A DNA stretch of 64,000 nt. Source: Bacteroidales bacterium F22 (GTDB lineage: Bacteria > Bacteroidota > Bacteroidia > Bacteroidales > Bacteroidaceae). The notes under the pieces are model-generated. The model had not been told where the DNA came from and made no database searches. It saw only the letters and a list, made by a program, of their open reading frames with translations. Made by a program: the position numbers and the translations under genes. Every line of letters begins with the position of its first letter. The stretch's first letter is position 1. The stretch is from assembly GCA_029541985.1 (NCBI GenBank), contig CP095414.1, forward strand, positions 620,001 to 684,000, written 5' to 3'. Positions 42,854-52,785 of the stretch are shown here, one piece after another.

Positions 42854-43705
42854 CTACAGGGTCAATAGACGGACGAAAGTATCGTTATTTTCGGTGCTGA
42901 TGATTTTGTCTAATGGGACGTTTTTATCCGGAGAGAAGAGACCATAAACAGTCGCTCCTGACCCGCTCATAGAGGCGTAGTCGGCTCCACAATCATACAG
43001 CTTTTGTTTTACAGATTCAAGTATTGGAAACTTCATGAAGACACTTGATTCGAAGTCATTGACCATCAGTTTGCGCCATTCTGAGATGGGCAATTGAATC
43101 ACTTCTCTAAGGTCTACTGATGCTGACTCTGATTGCTTATCACGAGGAACTACATGAGCAAAAGCATCTTTTGTTGAAACGAAGATATTGGGCTTGACTA
43201 GCACTAACTGGTATCCCTTCAAATCGCAGGCTATAGGAGAGAATACATTTCCTATTCCTTCAGCATAGACTGGTTGATTGCGTACAAAGAAAGGACAATC
43301 AGCTCCTAGTTGGGCTGCGAGGATTTCTTGTTCGTCTGCATCTACAGGTAGATTGAACTTCTCGATGAGCATCTTTAGCATCATCGTTGCATCTGAAGAA
43401 CCTCCTCCCATCCCAGCGCCGAGTGGAATACCTTTTTTGAGATAGACTGTAACAGCAGGCAGGACGTATTCTTTTGCCAACAAGCGATATGCTTTGCAAA
43501 CTAAATTGTCTCTCGAATCTCCTTGAACAGGTATCCCTGACATAATTAGCGAAATCTCATCACTAACATCTGGAGCAACGATAAGTTCCAAAGCATCAAC
43601 CAGTGGAATAGGATAAAAAATGGTTTCTAAATTGTGGTAACCGTCACTTCGACGACTGCTTATATGTAGTCCGAGATTTATTTTTGCATTTGGGAAGCTC
43701 ATCAT
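42854..43705 (-). CDS. ispE: 4-diphosphocytidyl-2-C-methyl-D-erythritol kinase
   Basis: A 283-residue GHMP kinase of the MEP pathway that phosphorylates CDP-methylerythritol on the way to isoprenoids. Motifs are PNAKINLGLHI with DGYHNLETIF at the N-terminus, the ATP loop PLGAGMGGGSSDA (about 95-107), and SGSGATVYGLF near the C-terminus. The alternative start one codon later is equally possible. It is divergent from dnaB across 77 bases, with a TATCTTTG -7 candidate on the minus strand. Confidence 0.96.
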   Translation of the reverse strand: MMSFPNAKINLGLHISSRRSDGYHNLETIFYPIPLVDALELIVAPDVSDEISLIMSGIPVQGDSRDNLVCKAYRLLAKEYVLPAVTVYLKKGIPLGAGMGGGSSDATMMLKMLIEKFNLPVDADEQEILAAQLGADCPFFVRNQPVYAEGIGNVFSPIACDLKGYQLVLVKPNIFVSTKDAFAHVVPRDKQSESASVDLREVIQLPISEWRKLMVNDFESSVFMKFPILESVKQKLYDCGADYASMSGSGATVYGLFSPDKNVPLDKIISTENNDTFVRLLTL

Positions 43706-43726
43706 ATAATTTGATTTTTGTTAGGA

Positions 43727-43754
43727 CAAAGATAAAAAATAATCCGTACCTTTG
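43727..43754. promoter_or_regulatory. Divergent -7 elements for ispE and dnaB
   Basis: TATCTTTG on the minus strand (43734-43727) faces ispE and TACCTTTG on the plus strand (43747-43754) faces dnaB; both match TAnnTTTG. They sit 12 bases apart back to back, so the two promoters would overlap. No clear TTTG -33 elements were found. Confidence 0.5.
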
Positions 43755-43782
43755 TGGTCCGTAATTTAATTAATATTTCTGT

Positions 43783-45360
43783 ATGGCATACGACAACAAT
43801 AAAAAGACGATTAAAGGCTACCGCCAAAAAAGGACTTCTGAATTAGAAGAGACTGGAAAAGTACAACCTCAAGTAATTAAGATGGAAGAGGCTGTTCTTG
43901 GCGCTTTGATGATTGAGCAAAATGCTTATGATTCGGTCAACGAAATCATTTCTGCTAAATCTTTTTATAAGCATGCGCATCAGATTATATATCAGGCGAT
44001 TGTTGATCTGAATCTCAAGAATCTTCCTGTTGATATTCTTACTGTCACTGAAACTTTGCGCTCACAAGGAGAGCTTGAGGCTATCGGAGGACCGGTATAT
44101 CTTGCCGAGATTTCTAGTCGTGTAGGAACGACTGCGCATCTTGAATACCACGCGCAAATCATTGCTCAAAAATATCTTGCTAGACAGTTGATTACTTTCA
44201 GTAGCGAGATACAGAATGAGGCTTTTGATGAATCTCTTGATATAAATGACTTGATGCAAGAGGCGGAAAGTAAATTGTTCAAGATCTCTCAGAATAACCT
44301 AAAGAAGGATTACACTCATATCGATCCTATCATCAAGGATGCCTTGGAGCAGATAAAAGTAGCTGCTGCTCGTGAAGATGGATTGAGTGGTTTGCCTAGT
44401 GGCTATCATAAATTGGATAAGATGACCTCTGGTTGGCAAAATAGTGATCTGATTATTATTGCTGCCCGTCCTGCGATGGGTAAAACAGCGTTCGTCTTGT
44501 CTATGATTAAGAATATGGCTGTAGATGCCAAAATTCCAGTTGCCATGTTCTCTTTGGAGATGAGCAACGTACAGTTGGTGAGTAGATTGATTGTGAATGT
44601 CAGTGAGATTCGTGGTGAAACCATTAAAAATGGTCAGCTAAAGAGTTACGAATGGACACAACTTGATCAGCGTGTCAATTTGCTTTTTGGTGCTCCAATA
44701 TATGTGGATGATACGCCTTCGCTTTCTGTATTTGAACTTCGAACCAAGGCCAGACGTCTGGTCAAAGAACATCACATAAAGATTATCGTTATTGACTATT
44801 TGCAGTTGATGAATGCTTCGGGTATGAAACATGGCTCTCGACAAGAGGAGGTGAGTACAATCTCACGTTCCTTAAAAGGATTAGCTAAGGAATTGAATAT
44901 TCCTATCATCGCTCTTTCTCAGTTGAATCGTGGTGTAGAGGCGCGTGAAGGAAATGCAGGAAAACGACCACAATTGAGTGATCTTCGTGAATCTGGAGCC
45001 ATCGAGCAGGATGCCGATATGGTTTGTTTCATCCACCGCCCTGAATATTATAAGATTGTCGAGGAGGATGGCAAAGATTATCGAGGCATGGCAGAAATTA
45101 TTATCGCTAAGCATCGTAGTGGTGGTGTCGGTGATGTCACACTTAGATTCCGTAAAGAGTTTGCTAAATTTGAAAACGTAGAAGATAGCTCACTCGACTC
45201 ACTGTCTGCAGGAGTCATGAGTTCATCTATCAATAACGAACAAAATGGAATAGCCAATGTCTCTTTGCACAACGATGATGAAGTTGTCCCTCCGGCTCCG
45301 ATGGCTGGAGGATTTGATATCTCACAAGTGCCTGATGCGGATAACAATATGCCTTTCTAG
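43783..45360 (+). CDS. dnaB: Replicative DNA helicase DnaB
   Basis: The 525-residue hexameric helicase that unwinds DNA ahead of the replisome. The N-terminal domain (about 30-135: EEAVLGALMIEQNAYD) is followed by a RecA-like domain with Walker A ARPAMGKTAF near 230, FSLEMSNVQLVSRL, Walker B IIVIDYLQLM near 345, and the LSQLNRGVEAR and DLRESGAIEQDAD motifs. The C-terminal 55 residues are low in similarity to the family, ending NNMPF. No intein is present. Confidence 0.97.
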   Translation: MAYDNNKKTIKGYRQKRTSELEETGKVQPQVIKMEEAVLGALMIEQNAYDSVNEIISAKSFYKHAHQIIYQAIVDLNLKNLPVDILTVTETLRSQGELEAIGGPVYLAEISSRVGTTAHLEYHAQIIAQKYLARQLITFSSEIQNEAFDESLDINDLMQEAESKLFKISQNNLKKDYTHIDPIIKDALEQIKVAAAREDGLSGLPSGYHKLDKMTSGWQNSDLIIIAARPAMGKTAFVLSMIKNMAVDAKIPVAMFSLEMSNVQLVSRLIVNVSEIRGETIKNGQLKSYEWTQLDQRVNLLFGAPIYVDDTPSLSVFELRTKARRLVKEHHIKIIVIDYLQLMNASGMKHGSRQEEVSTISRSLKGLAKELNIPIIALSQLNRGVEAREGNAGKRPQLSDLRESGAIEQDADMVCFIHRPEYYKIVEEDGKDYRGMAEIIIAKHRSGGVGDVTLRFRKEFAKFENVEDSSLDSLSAGVMSSSINNEQNGIANVSLHNDDEVVPPAPMAGGFDISQVPDADNNMPF

Positions 45361-45397
45361 TTATCCATGTAAATTCTGCTACATTAATACTTTCCTG

Positions 45398-45429
45398 TTT
45401 GATTACTTTAAAAAAGTTTTGTACATTGC
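45398..45429 (+). promoter_or_regulatory. Putative promoter of the ARH/J-like gene
   Basis: TTTG, 20 bases, then TACATTGC (six of eight match TAnnTTTG), 30 bases before the start codon. Confidence 0.4.
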
Positions 45430-45458
45430 ATCTAGATTAAAATTTTAAAATAAAGACT

Positions 45459-47078
45459 ATGCTAGGTGCTATAATAGGAGATATTGTTGGTTCAAGATTT
45501 GAGTGGGACAACTACCGTCACAAAGATTTCGAATTATTTACTAACGAAAGTCACTTCACTGATGACACAGTGCTCACTTGTGCTGTGGCGCAAGCTGCTG
45601 TGACACGCCTTCACTATCCGGATAAGGAAACCGTTTATCGAGATACTATCCATCAATATGCAAATAATTTTCCAAACGTAGGATATGGTCCTGATTTCCA
45701 TGAATGGATGAAAAGTGTCCATCCAGAACCGTATAATAGTTTTGGCAACGGAAGCGCTATGCGTGTCTCGGCGATTGGTTGGTTGTTCGATGATAGAGAT
45801 ACCGTTTTGCGTGAGGCACAACTCTCTGCTGAGTGTACACATAATCACCCAGAGGGCATCAAAGCTGCGGTTTGCATAGCTGATTGTATCTACCTCTTGC
45901 ATCATGAGAAGTATGGGCGATATCGTCTCTTGCAACATATACAACGCAATTACTATTCTCCTAAGAAGTATCCTGACATGGCTAAGTCTGTTGAACAAAT
46001 TAGAGCTAATAATAAGTTCAATGCATCAGCACAAGTGACAGTCCCTCAAGCGATACGATGTTTCCTTGAGGGTAATGACTTTGAAGATATCATTCGCACT
46101 GCTGTATCTATAGGTGGTGACAGCGATACTATAGCTGCTATCGCTGGTTCTCTTGCCGAAGCAGAAAGCAAGATTCCTGAAAATATTATAGCACAAGCAC
46201 TTGATATATTACCTAGTGGCTTGCGTATAGCAATCAATCATTTCAACGAGATGTATCAACATCTTCATATGGAAGAGACGAAAAGTCGTCTTACTGAAAA
46301 AGAACGAGAAGAATATATCAATCGAAGAGCTGAATTTTGCAACATGTACGAAGAAAGAGATTATCTAATTCATCATGAACAACAAAACATATTGGCTTTG
46401 TTTATAGAGTTAATCGGTCGTCTTCAGTTTGAATTGTTTACTGCAGAGACCAAATTGCAAGAACTAAGGATGAAGTCAGAGTTCCTACAACAGTCGTTAG
46501 CGAAAAATGAGAAACCTGATAAGAAACAAATCAAACAAGCCATTCATCATTCTTTGCAGGAGGCCTATAGTCGTATACGAAGACAACACAATGATATGAT
46601 TCAGGCACATCAGGTTATTGTTAATGGTGTCACTTCAGATGAAGTTATCAAGGAATTTAAAGATATATATCGTACATTGATTAAGCGACTACATCCCCTA
46701 CTTCATCCGAATCAGAATGATAGTCAAAAAGACTTGTTCCTTCAAGCTCAAGCTGCTTATAAGATGATAGATATTCATAAACTAAGAGAACTAATCTTAC
46801 ACCTAGGCAACGATATTCTTTCGGATAAAGAACTAGATGAAGAATCAAATTGGGATGATCGTAACAAGCAGATAGAAAAAGAGATTACTCATCTTCGCTA
46901 TCAAATAAAGGAAATGGATAATAACTTTCCACTAAATCTTCGTAAAAATCTTGCTGATGGCAAATGGATTAATCAAAAGCAAGAGGAATTTAAAGCGAAA
47001 TTCAATAGTATAGAGAAACAAATCAAATCGGAAAAGGAAAAGATTGACTTGATTCAGGATTCCTTAGATAGCATCTAA
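45459..47078 (+). CDS. ADP-ribosylglycohydrolase fused to coiled coil and J-like domain
   Basis: A 539-residue cytoplasmic fusion. Residues 1-265 are an ADP-ribosylglycohydrolase (DraG/ARH) domain with the metal-binding motifs FTDDTVL (Thr34-Asp36) and GGDSDTIAAIAGSL (219-232), which remove ADP-ribose from a target. Residues about 270-395 are strongly helical and probably coiled-coil. Residues about 400-445 look like a DnaJ J-domain (FKDIYRTLIKRLHPLLHPNQ, FLQAQAAYKMID), but the HPD tripeptide is HPL (412-414). A second coiled coil (about 465-535) ends the protein. Stand-alone family members are about 260 residues, so the C-terminal half is an addition. The reaction is well supported; the role of the J-like part is unknown. 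Confidence 0.88.
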   Translation: MLGAIIGDIVGSRFEWDNYRHKDFELFTNESHFTDDTVLTCAVAQAAVTRLHYPDKETVYRDTIHQYANNFPNVGYGPDFHEWMKSVHPEPYNSFGNGSAMRVSAIGWLFDDRDTVLREAQLSAECTHNHPEGIKAAVCIADCIYLLHHEKYGRYRLLQHIQRNYYSPKKYPDMAKSVEQIRANNKFNASAQVTVPQAIRCFLEGNDFEDIIRTAVSIGGDSDTIAAIAGSLAEAESKIPENIIAQALDILPSGLRIAINHFNEMYQHLHMEETKSRLTEKEREEYINRRAEFCNMYEERDYLIHHEQQNILALFIELIGRLQFELFTAETKLQELRMKSEFLQQSLAKNEKPDKKQIKQAIHHSLQEAYSRIRRQHNDMIQAHQVIVNGVTSDEVIKEFKDIYRTLIKRLHPLLHPNQNDSQKDLFLQAQAAYKMIDIHKLRELILHLGNDILSDKELDEESNWDDRNKQIEKEITHLRYQIKEMDNNFPLNLRKNLADGKWINQKQEEFKAKFNSIEKQIKSEKEKIDLIQDSLDSI

Positions 47079-47170
47079 TCATAAGATTAGACTATGGGGG
47101 GCTACACAAATTAGATAAAACATCATCTCATTTATTTAGTTTACAGAATTACTGATTCCAAATAAAATAA

Positions 47171-47204
47171 AAGCAGCATAAATCAAATGATTTATGCTGC
47201 TTTT
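47171..47204. terminator. Bidirectional terminator
   Basis: Perfect 14-bp stem (AAAGCAGCATAAAT / ATTTATGCTGCTTT) with a 6-base loop, T-rich on both sides, between convergent genes. Confidence 0.9.
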
Positions 47205-47222
47205 TATATAGAATATCAAAGA

Positions 47223-49079
47223 CTATTTCTTGCCTTTTGATTTTTGAATTGCTTCTTGTTGTTTTTGCATAGCTTCAAGTCTAGCAGAAAAACCAGTTTT
47301 TGGTTTATTCTTATTCTTTGCTGCATATGCTTCTAGCCCGGCAAGTAATCTCTTATCATCTGTTCTACGACGTAGGACAATCATTACAATCACTGTAAAC
47401 AATGTAGAGATGAAGTAATAATAATTCAAACCGGCTGGATATCCATTCAACACAAATAAAAACATGACCGGCATGAAATACTGGAAGTATTTCATCATAG
47501 GCATTTGATTCTGACCTGTGTCTTGTTGCTGCATAGTGAAGTGTATATTAATTATCGAAGTGACAGTCATCAACACACAGAATAAACTAAGATGTTCACC
47601 TAAGAAAGGAACATTAAATGGTAAATTGATAAAGGAATCGTAATTGGATAAATCACTAGCCCATAGGAATGATTGTTGACGGAAGTCAATCGCCGTCGGA
47701 ACAAACATAAACATCGCAAACAAAATAGGTGATTGCAAGAGAAGTGGCAGACATCCACCCATTGGACTGACACCATATTTCTTATATAAAGCCATGGTCT
47801 CTTGTTGCTTTTTCATTGCATCATCCTTGTTTGGATATTTCTTATTAATCTCTTCAATCTGAGGCTTCAATACTCTCATGCGAGCACCTGACATGTAACT
47901 CTTGCGGGTAGCAGGATAAATTAATGTCTTGATAATTATGGTCATCAATAAGATAATAATACCCATACTCAAACCGCACTTTGAGAGCCAATCAAATAAG
48001 TTAAGAACAAGATATTCATTGACCTGACGAATGACAGGAATACCTAGATCGACTAACTGTTTCAAATCCCAATTGTCAGCACGATTCTTGTCAAATGATT
48101 TTAATATCTTATAATTATTAGGGCCATAATATATATGCATCTGCGTATTCTTAACGCCAGTAGGATCAAATGACGTCTTGAATGAAGCATTGTATTCTTT
48201 TAGATTACCTGTCTGTTCAGCTAAACCGCGTACAGAGAGGTTTGCATCTCTAAAGAAACCATCACTAATCAACACAGCAGAGAAAAAACGATTCTTATAA
48301 GCAACCCAGTTAAGAGTTTCTTCTGGTTTCTTCTCTTCCAATTTAGTTCCAGAAGTACTTACGCTACTTGTTCCACCATCAACTTTTTTATAAAGCATCT
48401 TGGAATAGCGTTGTGAATAAGTATAATCCTTCTCTAGTAGCTTAGCTCTTTCAAACCAATCAATACTGATATAATCTGTAGAAGCCAATTGCTGAATCAT
48501 GCCATGTGCTTGGATAGATAAGTCAAGCATATAAGACTGAGAACGTAACGTGTAAGCAAAGTCAATATACCCACCACCAGCTTGAGCTAGGCGCATGGTT
48601 ACGGTACTATCTGTCACTGCAATAGGAGTGAAGAAACAGTCCTTAGTTTGGACAGCTTCTTTTCGACCATAGATATAAAAATTCATCTGAGCAGACTCAG
48701 CATCAAATAGCTGTAAAGGGTTGCCTTCCTGATCTTTATGTTCAGCAAAGGTCGCAGAAATAGGTGTTCCACCTTTAGAATTCAAGACGATAGAAGTCTT
48801 ACTATTCTTAAGAGTAATTAATTTTTCTGTACCTTTTAGTGCATCAAAAAAGAGCAAACTAGAATCAGCAACTTGTTGAGTCTGTGCACTAGCTTGTTGT
48901 TCAGCAATCGAAGCCTGAGCGGCAGCCTGCTGCTTTTGTTGAGTTTGAAGAACAAGAGCAATAGAGTCATTGTATTGTTGCAAAGCCAATCTTTGCTCAT
49001 CAGAAGGGCGACTAAAATAAGAAGTCGCAGCAAGTAATAGCCCTATCAAAACTAGGCCAGTTATGGTATTTTTATCCAT
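47223..49079 (-). CDS. yidC: Membrane protein insertase YidC
   Basis: A 618-residue YidC/Oxa1 insertase that inserts and folds inner membrane proteins with or without Sec. N-terminal helix (ITGLVLIGLLLAATSYF), a large periplasmic domain (about 60-350, beta-rich, with a Gln/Ala-rich coiled start), and the conserved membrane core from about 365 (MGIIILLMTIIIKTLIYPATRKSYMS, then PMGGCLPLLLQSPILFAMFMFVP) ending in a basic C-terminus for ribosome contact. Length is typical of Bacteroidota. It follows pyrG by 11 bases, so the two are cotranscribed. Confidence 0.97.
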   Translation of the reverse strand: MDKNTITGLVLIGLLLAATSYFSRPSDEQRLALQQYNDSIALVLQTQQKQQAAAQASIAEQQASAQTQQVADSSLLFFDALKGTEKLITLKNSKTSIVLNSKGGTPISATFAEHKDQEGNPLQLFDAESAQMNFYIYGRKEAVQTKDCFFTPIAVTDSTVTMRLAQAGGGYIDFAYTLRSQSYMLDLSIQAHGMIQQLASTDYISIDWFERAKLLEKDYTYSQRYSKMLYKKVDGGTSSVSTSGTKLEEKKPEETLNWVAYKNRFFSAVLISDGFFRDANLSVRGLAEQTGNLKEYNASFKTSFDPTGVKNTQMHIYYGPNNYKILKSFDKNRADNWDLKQLVDLGIPVIRQVNEYLVLNLFDWLSKCGLSMGIIILLMTIIIKTLIYPATRKSYMSGARMRVLKPQIEEINKKYPNKDDAMKKQQETMALYKKYGVSPMGGCLPLLLQSPILFAMFMFVPTAIDFRQQSFLWASDLSNYDSFINLPFNVPFLGEHLSLFCVLMTVTSIINIHFTMQQQDTGQNQMPMMKYFQYFMPVMFLFVLNGYPAGLNYYYFISTLFTVIVMIVLRRRTDDKRLLAGLEAYAAKNKNKPKTGFSARLEAMQKQQEAIQKSKGKK

Positions 49080-49090
49080 TTGTTAAAGTT

Positions 49091-50701
49091 TTACTTCTCG
49101 TTATGATATTTAATTGAAGCTGTAATAAATGATAGGAAAAGTTTATGAGGAGCAAGTACAGTACTACTATATTCAGGATGGAATTGAGTACCAATATACC
49201 AGCGTTTCTCAGGGATTTCGACAATCTCGACCAAATTGGTTTCAGGATTGATACCTACACATTGCATACCACTCTTCTCAAATCTATCTAAATAATCATT
49301 ATTAAATTCATAGCGATGACGGTGACGTTCCTCGATATGCTCAGTACCATAAGCCTCATCAGTACGAGATCCTTTACGAATAGAACAAGCGAATGCACCC
49401 AAACGCATAGTTCCTCCCATATCAGTAATTGCTTTTTGTTCCTCCATGATATCAATGACTGCATTATCAGTATGGTCTACCATCTCAGAAGAATTAGCAT
49501 CAGCTAAGCCAAGTACATTACGAGCAAATTCAATAACCATACTTTGCATACCTAAGCAAATGCCAAAAGTAGGGATATCATTTTCACGAGTATATTGTGC
49601 GGTTACAAATTTCCCTTTGACCCCTCTAGAACCAAATCCAGGACAAATCACCACACCATCAATATTTTTCAATTTTGCAGCTACATTTTCTTTGGTTACA
49701 TTATCACTTTGTATAGTCACAATCTTCAAACGCCTATCATTGTATGTAGCAGCATGAGAAAGAGATTCTGTAATTGATTTATAAGCATCTTGAAGTTCTA
49801 CATATTTACCAACAAGAGCGATTGTAACCTCTTTGGTAGCAGAAGCGCGACGCTTAAGGAATTTCTTCCAAGCGAGAAGTTCCAAATCACCATCACTAGG
49901 CAATCCCATCTTCTCTAATATAATTTTGTCCATACCTTGTTCTTGCATCAACAAAGGAACTTCGTAGATGCTAGGAGCATCAATACTCTGAACGACAGCA
50001 CGTTCTTCAACATTGCAAAACAAAGCTACTTTCTTACGAAGGTTGCTATTTAGTTCATGCTCGGTACGCAATACCAAGATATCAGGTTGAACCCCAAGAG
50101 ATTGCAATTCTTTGACCGAATGCTGTGTCGGTTTTGTTTTTAATTCACCCGCAGCAGCAAGATATGGTACATAAGTAAGATGAACGGAAAGTGCATTTTT
50201 GCCCAATTCCCATTTCAGCTGACGAATACTTTCAAGATAAGGCAAAGATTCGATATCTCCAACAGTTCCTCCAATTTCGGTAATAACGAAATCATATTTC
50301 TTCATTGTTCCAAGGCGCTTCACATTACGACGAATCTCATCAGTAATATGAGGTATAACCTGCACAGTCTTACCTAGGAAATCCCCTTTACGTTCTTTAT
50401 CTATTACATTCTTATAGATACGACCAGTTGTAATATTATTAGCCTTGGTAGTCTGAATGCCCAAAAACCTTTCATAATGTCCAAGATCTAAATCCGCTTC
50501 GTGACCATCAACAGTCACATAACATTCCCCATGTTCGTAAGGATTAAGAGTTCCTGGATCAATATTGATGTAAGGGTCAAATTTTTGAATAGTTACTTTG
50601 TAACCACGAGCTTGCAAAAGTTTTCCGATAGACGATGAGATAATCCCCTTCCCTAAAGAAGAAGCCACACCTCCAGTAACAAAAATGTACTTAGTTTCCA
50701 T
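49091..50701 (-). CDS. pyrG: CTP synthase
   Basis: A 536-residue enzyme making CTP from UTP, ATP and glutamine. Residues 1-267 are the synthetase domain (FVTGGVASSLGKGIISSSIG, DPYINIDPGTLNPYEHGE), and the rest is a class I glutamine amidotransferase with Cys in GICLGMQ and the His-Glu pair in TQFHPEYSS. Length is standard. First gene of the pyrG-yidC pair. Confidence 0.98.
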   Translation of the reverse strand: METKYIFVTGGVASSLGKGIISSSIGKLLQARGYKVTIQKFDPYINIDPGTLNPYEHGECYVTVDGHEADLDLGHYERFLGIQTTKANNITTGRIYKNVIDKERKGDFLGKTVQVIPHITDEIRRNVKRLGTMKKYDFVITEIGGTVGDIESLPYLESIRQLKWELGKNALSVHLTYVPYLAAAGELKTKPTQHSVKELQSLGVQPDILVLRTEHELNSNLRKKVALFCNVEERAVVQSIDAPSIYEVPLLMQEQGMDKIILEKMGLPSDGDLELLAWKKFLKRRASATKEVTIALVGKYVELQDAYKSITESLSHAATYNDRRLKIVTIQSDNVTKENVAAKLKNIDGVVICPGFGSRGVKGKFVTAQYTRENDIPTFGICLGMQSMVIEFARNVLGLADANSSEMVDHTDNAVIDIMEEQKAITDMGGTMRLGAFACSIRKGSRTDEAYGTEHIEERHRHRYEFNNDYLDRFEKSGMQCVGINPETNLVEIVEIPEKRWYIGTQFHPEYSSTVLAPHKLFLSFITASIKYHNEK

Positions 50702-50873
50702 GTTTATATTTTATCAATTACATAATACGCACGCAAAAGTACAAAAAAGCATGCATATAATCTACTTACAAATCAAAAAGTATTACCTCCATAACGAATA
50801 TACCATCTATTTTATGTAAATTTGCTACTAATAATGTAACAAAGTTTTTTAACTCTAAGGACTTCAGAAACAA

Positions 50874-52703
50874 ATGAGTATGGGAAAAAGAATATTAGTC
50901 GTAATGGGGACATTTAGTTTAGTATTATTGGGCGTCCTTCATAAAACTAGTGCCCACACAACTTACAACCTGCAAAGTACCCCTTCTGTAGGACAGATAC
51001 TAGCTGACTCCATCAAATCTACGATTGTGGCACAAGAAGACAAAAAAGAGTCAACACTTATCCTTCCAGAAGATTCCTCTTCTTTGGGAGCCATTGTTGA
51101 AGATTCGATTCGTCATCAATCTTTCAAGGACTCAGTACTTTCAAAAAGCATAACTGATTCCATAGCACATCAGACAAAGTCCATATCAACAATAGGCACT
51201 TACAGATCTGACACCCTTCAAGAGACCAAAGCAGTAAACAACTTATTGGAAAGGAACTCTGTCGATTCTATAATAGGGATAGCAAATCCAGACTCCGTAG
51301 AAAGGTTAATGTTAGATTCCGTAGGAACAATGGTTCCAGATCTCGAAAAAGGAGACAAATTAAATATGGATAGTTTGCGAGCAGCTCAAGAAGCAAGAGA
51401 ACTAGCTCAGATAGATTCTTTGAGACACTATCGTATGCTTCTCGACAGTCTTCATCAGGTAAGATTATTAAAAATTAAAGAAGAAGCTATAAAGCAACGA
51501 GAAGCATATCTTGCAAATACTCCATCCGATTTATATAAGACATACTTTGCTGACACCTACGAAGCAGATTCTATTGCGCCGACAGCAATTTATGTATCTC
51601 CAGACTCCATGAGTCAAGATTCCTATCGACTTTTTCTCCCATTGATGTACTATAATGATGTTCCGACAGATGAAGAACTCATTTCGCAAGACAGCATCAG
51701 TCAATATTCATGGAACAAAGTCGTACTGAGAAACATATATAGAGAACACCCCGAGCTGATTAAATACAGTAAGAAATATATAGAAGACCTGCCCGAGTAC
51801 AGAGACTATATAGCGGTAGAAAACAAGAAAAAGACAGAAGCAAGGATAGCTAACCTCTTCAAACCAGAACTTGCTCCAAATGATGTCGTAGATAAAGATG
51901 TAGACATCCACAAACCTAATTTTTGGACGTACCTTGGAGAAGGCTCATTACAGTTCACCCAAAATTACATTTCAGAGAACTGGTATAAAGGAGGAGAGAA
52001 TTCAAATAGACTCCTTGGTTCGCTCAAGTTACAAGCAAACTACAACGATAAGCAAAAGATAGAATGGGAGAATATGTTTGAGGCCAATTTAGGATTTGCA
52101 ACCGTTCCATCAGATACAGTACACCAATATAATGTAAGTACCAACCTAATTCGATTGACTAGTAAGTTTGGAGTACAAGCTTCGAAACACTGGTATTACA
52201 CAGCGAATAGTGAATTTAGTACACAGCTCGTTCGCAACTATCAGAAAAATACCGATCAGTTATTATCCGCCTTTATGTCTCCTGCAGACTTCTACATATC
52301 TCTTGGTATGGATTATAAATTAGAAAAGAAAAAGTACAACCTCTCAGTAGCAATTTTGCCCGCATCATGGAATTACAGATGGGTTTCGACAGACGATATT
52401 GATGAGACGAAATACGGTCTTTCACAAGGTGAGAATTCATTAAGTACTATTGGTAGTACATTAAAATCGACACTAACATGGGAGATATTGCCCTACATAA
52501 AGTTAGATTCACGATTTAATTATTTCACTAACTATCAAAAAGTAGAAGTTAGTTGGGAGAACACATTCAACTTGATATTGAACAAACACCTATCGACCAA
52601 GCTATTCGTTCATGGACGCTTTGATGACGGAGTGACAAAGGTAGACAACACCTACTTTCAGTTAAACGAACTCTTAAGTTTTGGTATTAATTACCAGTGG
52701 TAA
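50874..52703 (+). CDS. DUF3078 outer membrane protein with DS-rich N-terminal region
   Basis: A 609-residue exported protein. A signal peptide (MGKRILVVMGTFSLVLLGVL) is followed by a roughly 270-residue region with about fifteen Asp-Ser dipeptides, mostly followed by a hydrophobic residue (DSI, DSV, DSL). The C-terminal half (about 345-609: GEGSLQFTQNYISENWYKGG, ending FGINYQW) matches DUF3078, a Bacteroidota outer membrane beta-barrel family. The barrel probably sits in the outer membrane with the DS-rich part as a periplasmic linker or exposed region. Function unknown. Confidence 0.88.
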   Translation: MSMGKRILVVMGTFSLVLLGVLHKTSAHTTYNLQSTPSVGQILADSIKSTIVAQEDKKESTLILPEDSSSLGAIVEDSIRHQSFKDSVLSKSITDSIAHQTKSISTIGTYRSDTLQETKAVNNLLERNSVDSIIGIANPDSVERLMLDSVGTMVPDLEKGDKLNMDSLRAAQEARELAQIDSLRHYRMLLDSLHQVRLLKIKEEAIKQREAYLANTPSDLYKTYFADTYEADSIAPTAIYVSPDSMSQDSYRLFLPLMYYNDVPTDEELISQDSISQYSWNKVVLRNIYREHPELIKYSKKYIEDLPEYRDYIAVENKKKTEARIANLFKPELAPNDVVDKDVDIHKPNFWTYLGEGSLQFTQNYISENWYKGGENSNRLLGSLKLQANYNDKQKIEWENMFEANLGFATVPSDTVHQYNVSTNLIRLTSKFGVQASKHWYYTANSEFSTQLVRNYQKNTDQLLSAFMSPADFYISLGMDYKLEKKKYNLSVAILPASWNYRWVSTDDIDETKYGLSQGENSLSTIGSTLKSTLTWEILPYIKLDSRFNYFTNYQKVEVSWENTFNLILNKHLSTKLFVHGRFDDGVTKVDNTYFQLNELLSFGINYQW

Positions 52704-52725
52704 TACGAGACTAAAAGTACATATT

Positions 52726-52766
52726 AAAAACGGATTGGTTATCTTTTAGATAACCAATCCGTTTTT
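52726..52766. terminator. Bidirectional terminator
   Basis: Perfect 18-bp stem (AAAAACGGATTGGTTATC / GATAACCAATCCGTTTTT) with a 5-base loop between convergent genes. Confidence 0.93.
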
Positions 52767-52785
52767 AATATAATCAACATCATTT

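Noticed and set aside
45534..45998. 154-codon minus-strand frame inside the ARH gene
   Set aside because: Antisense shadow of a clear ADP-ribosylglycohydrolase domain.
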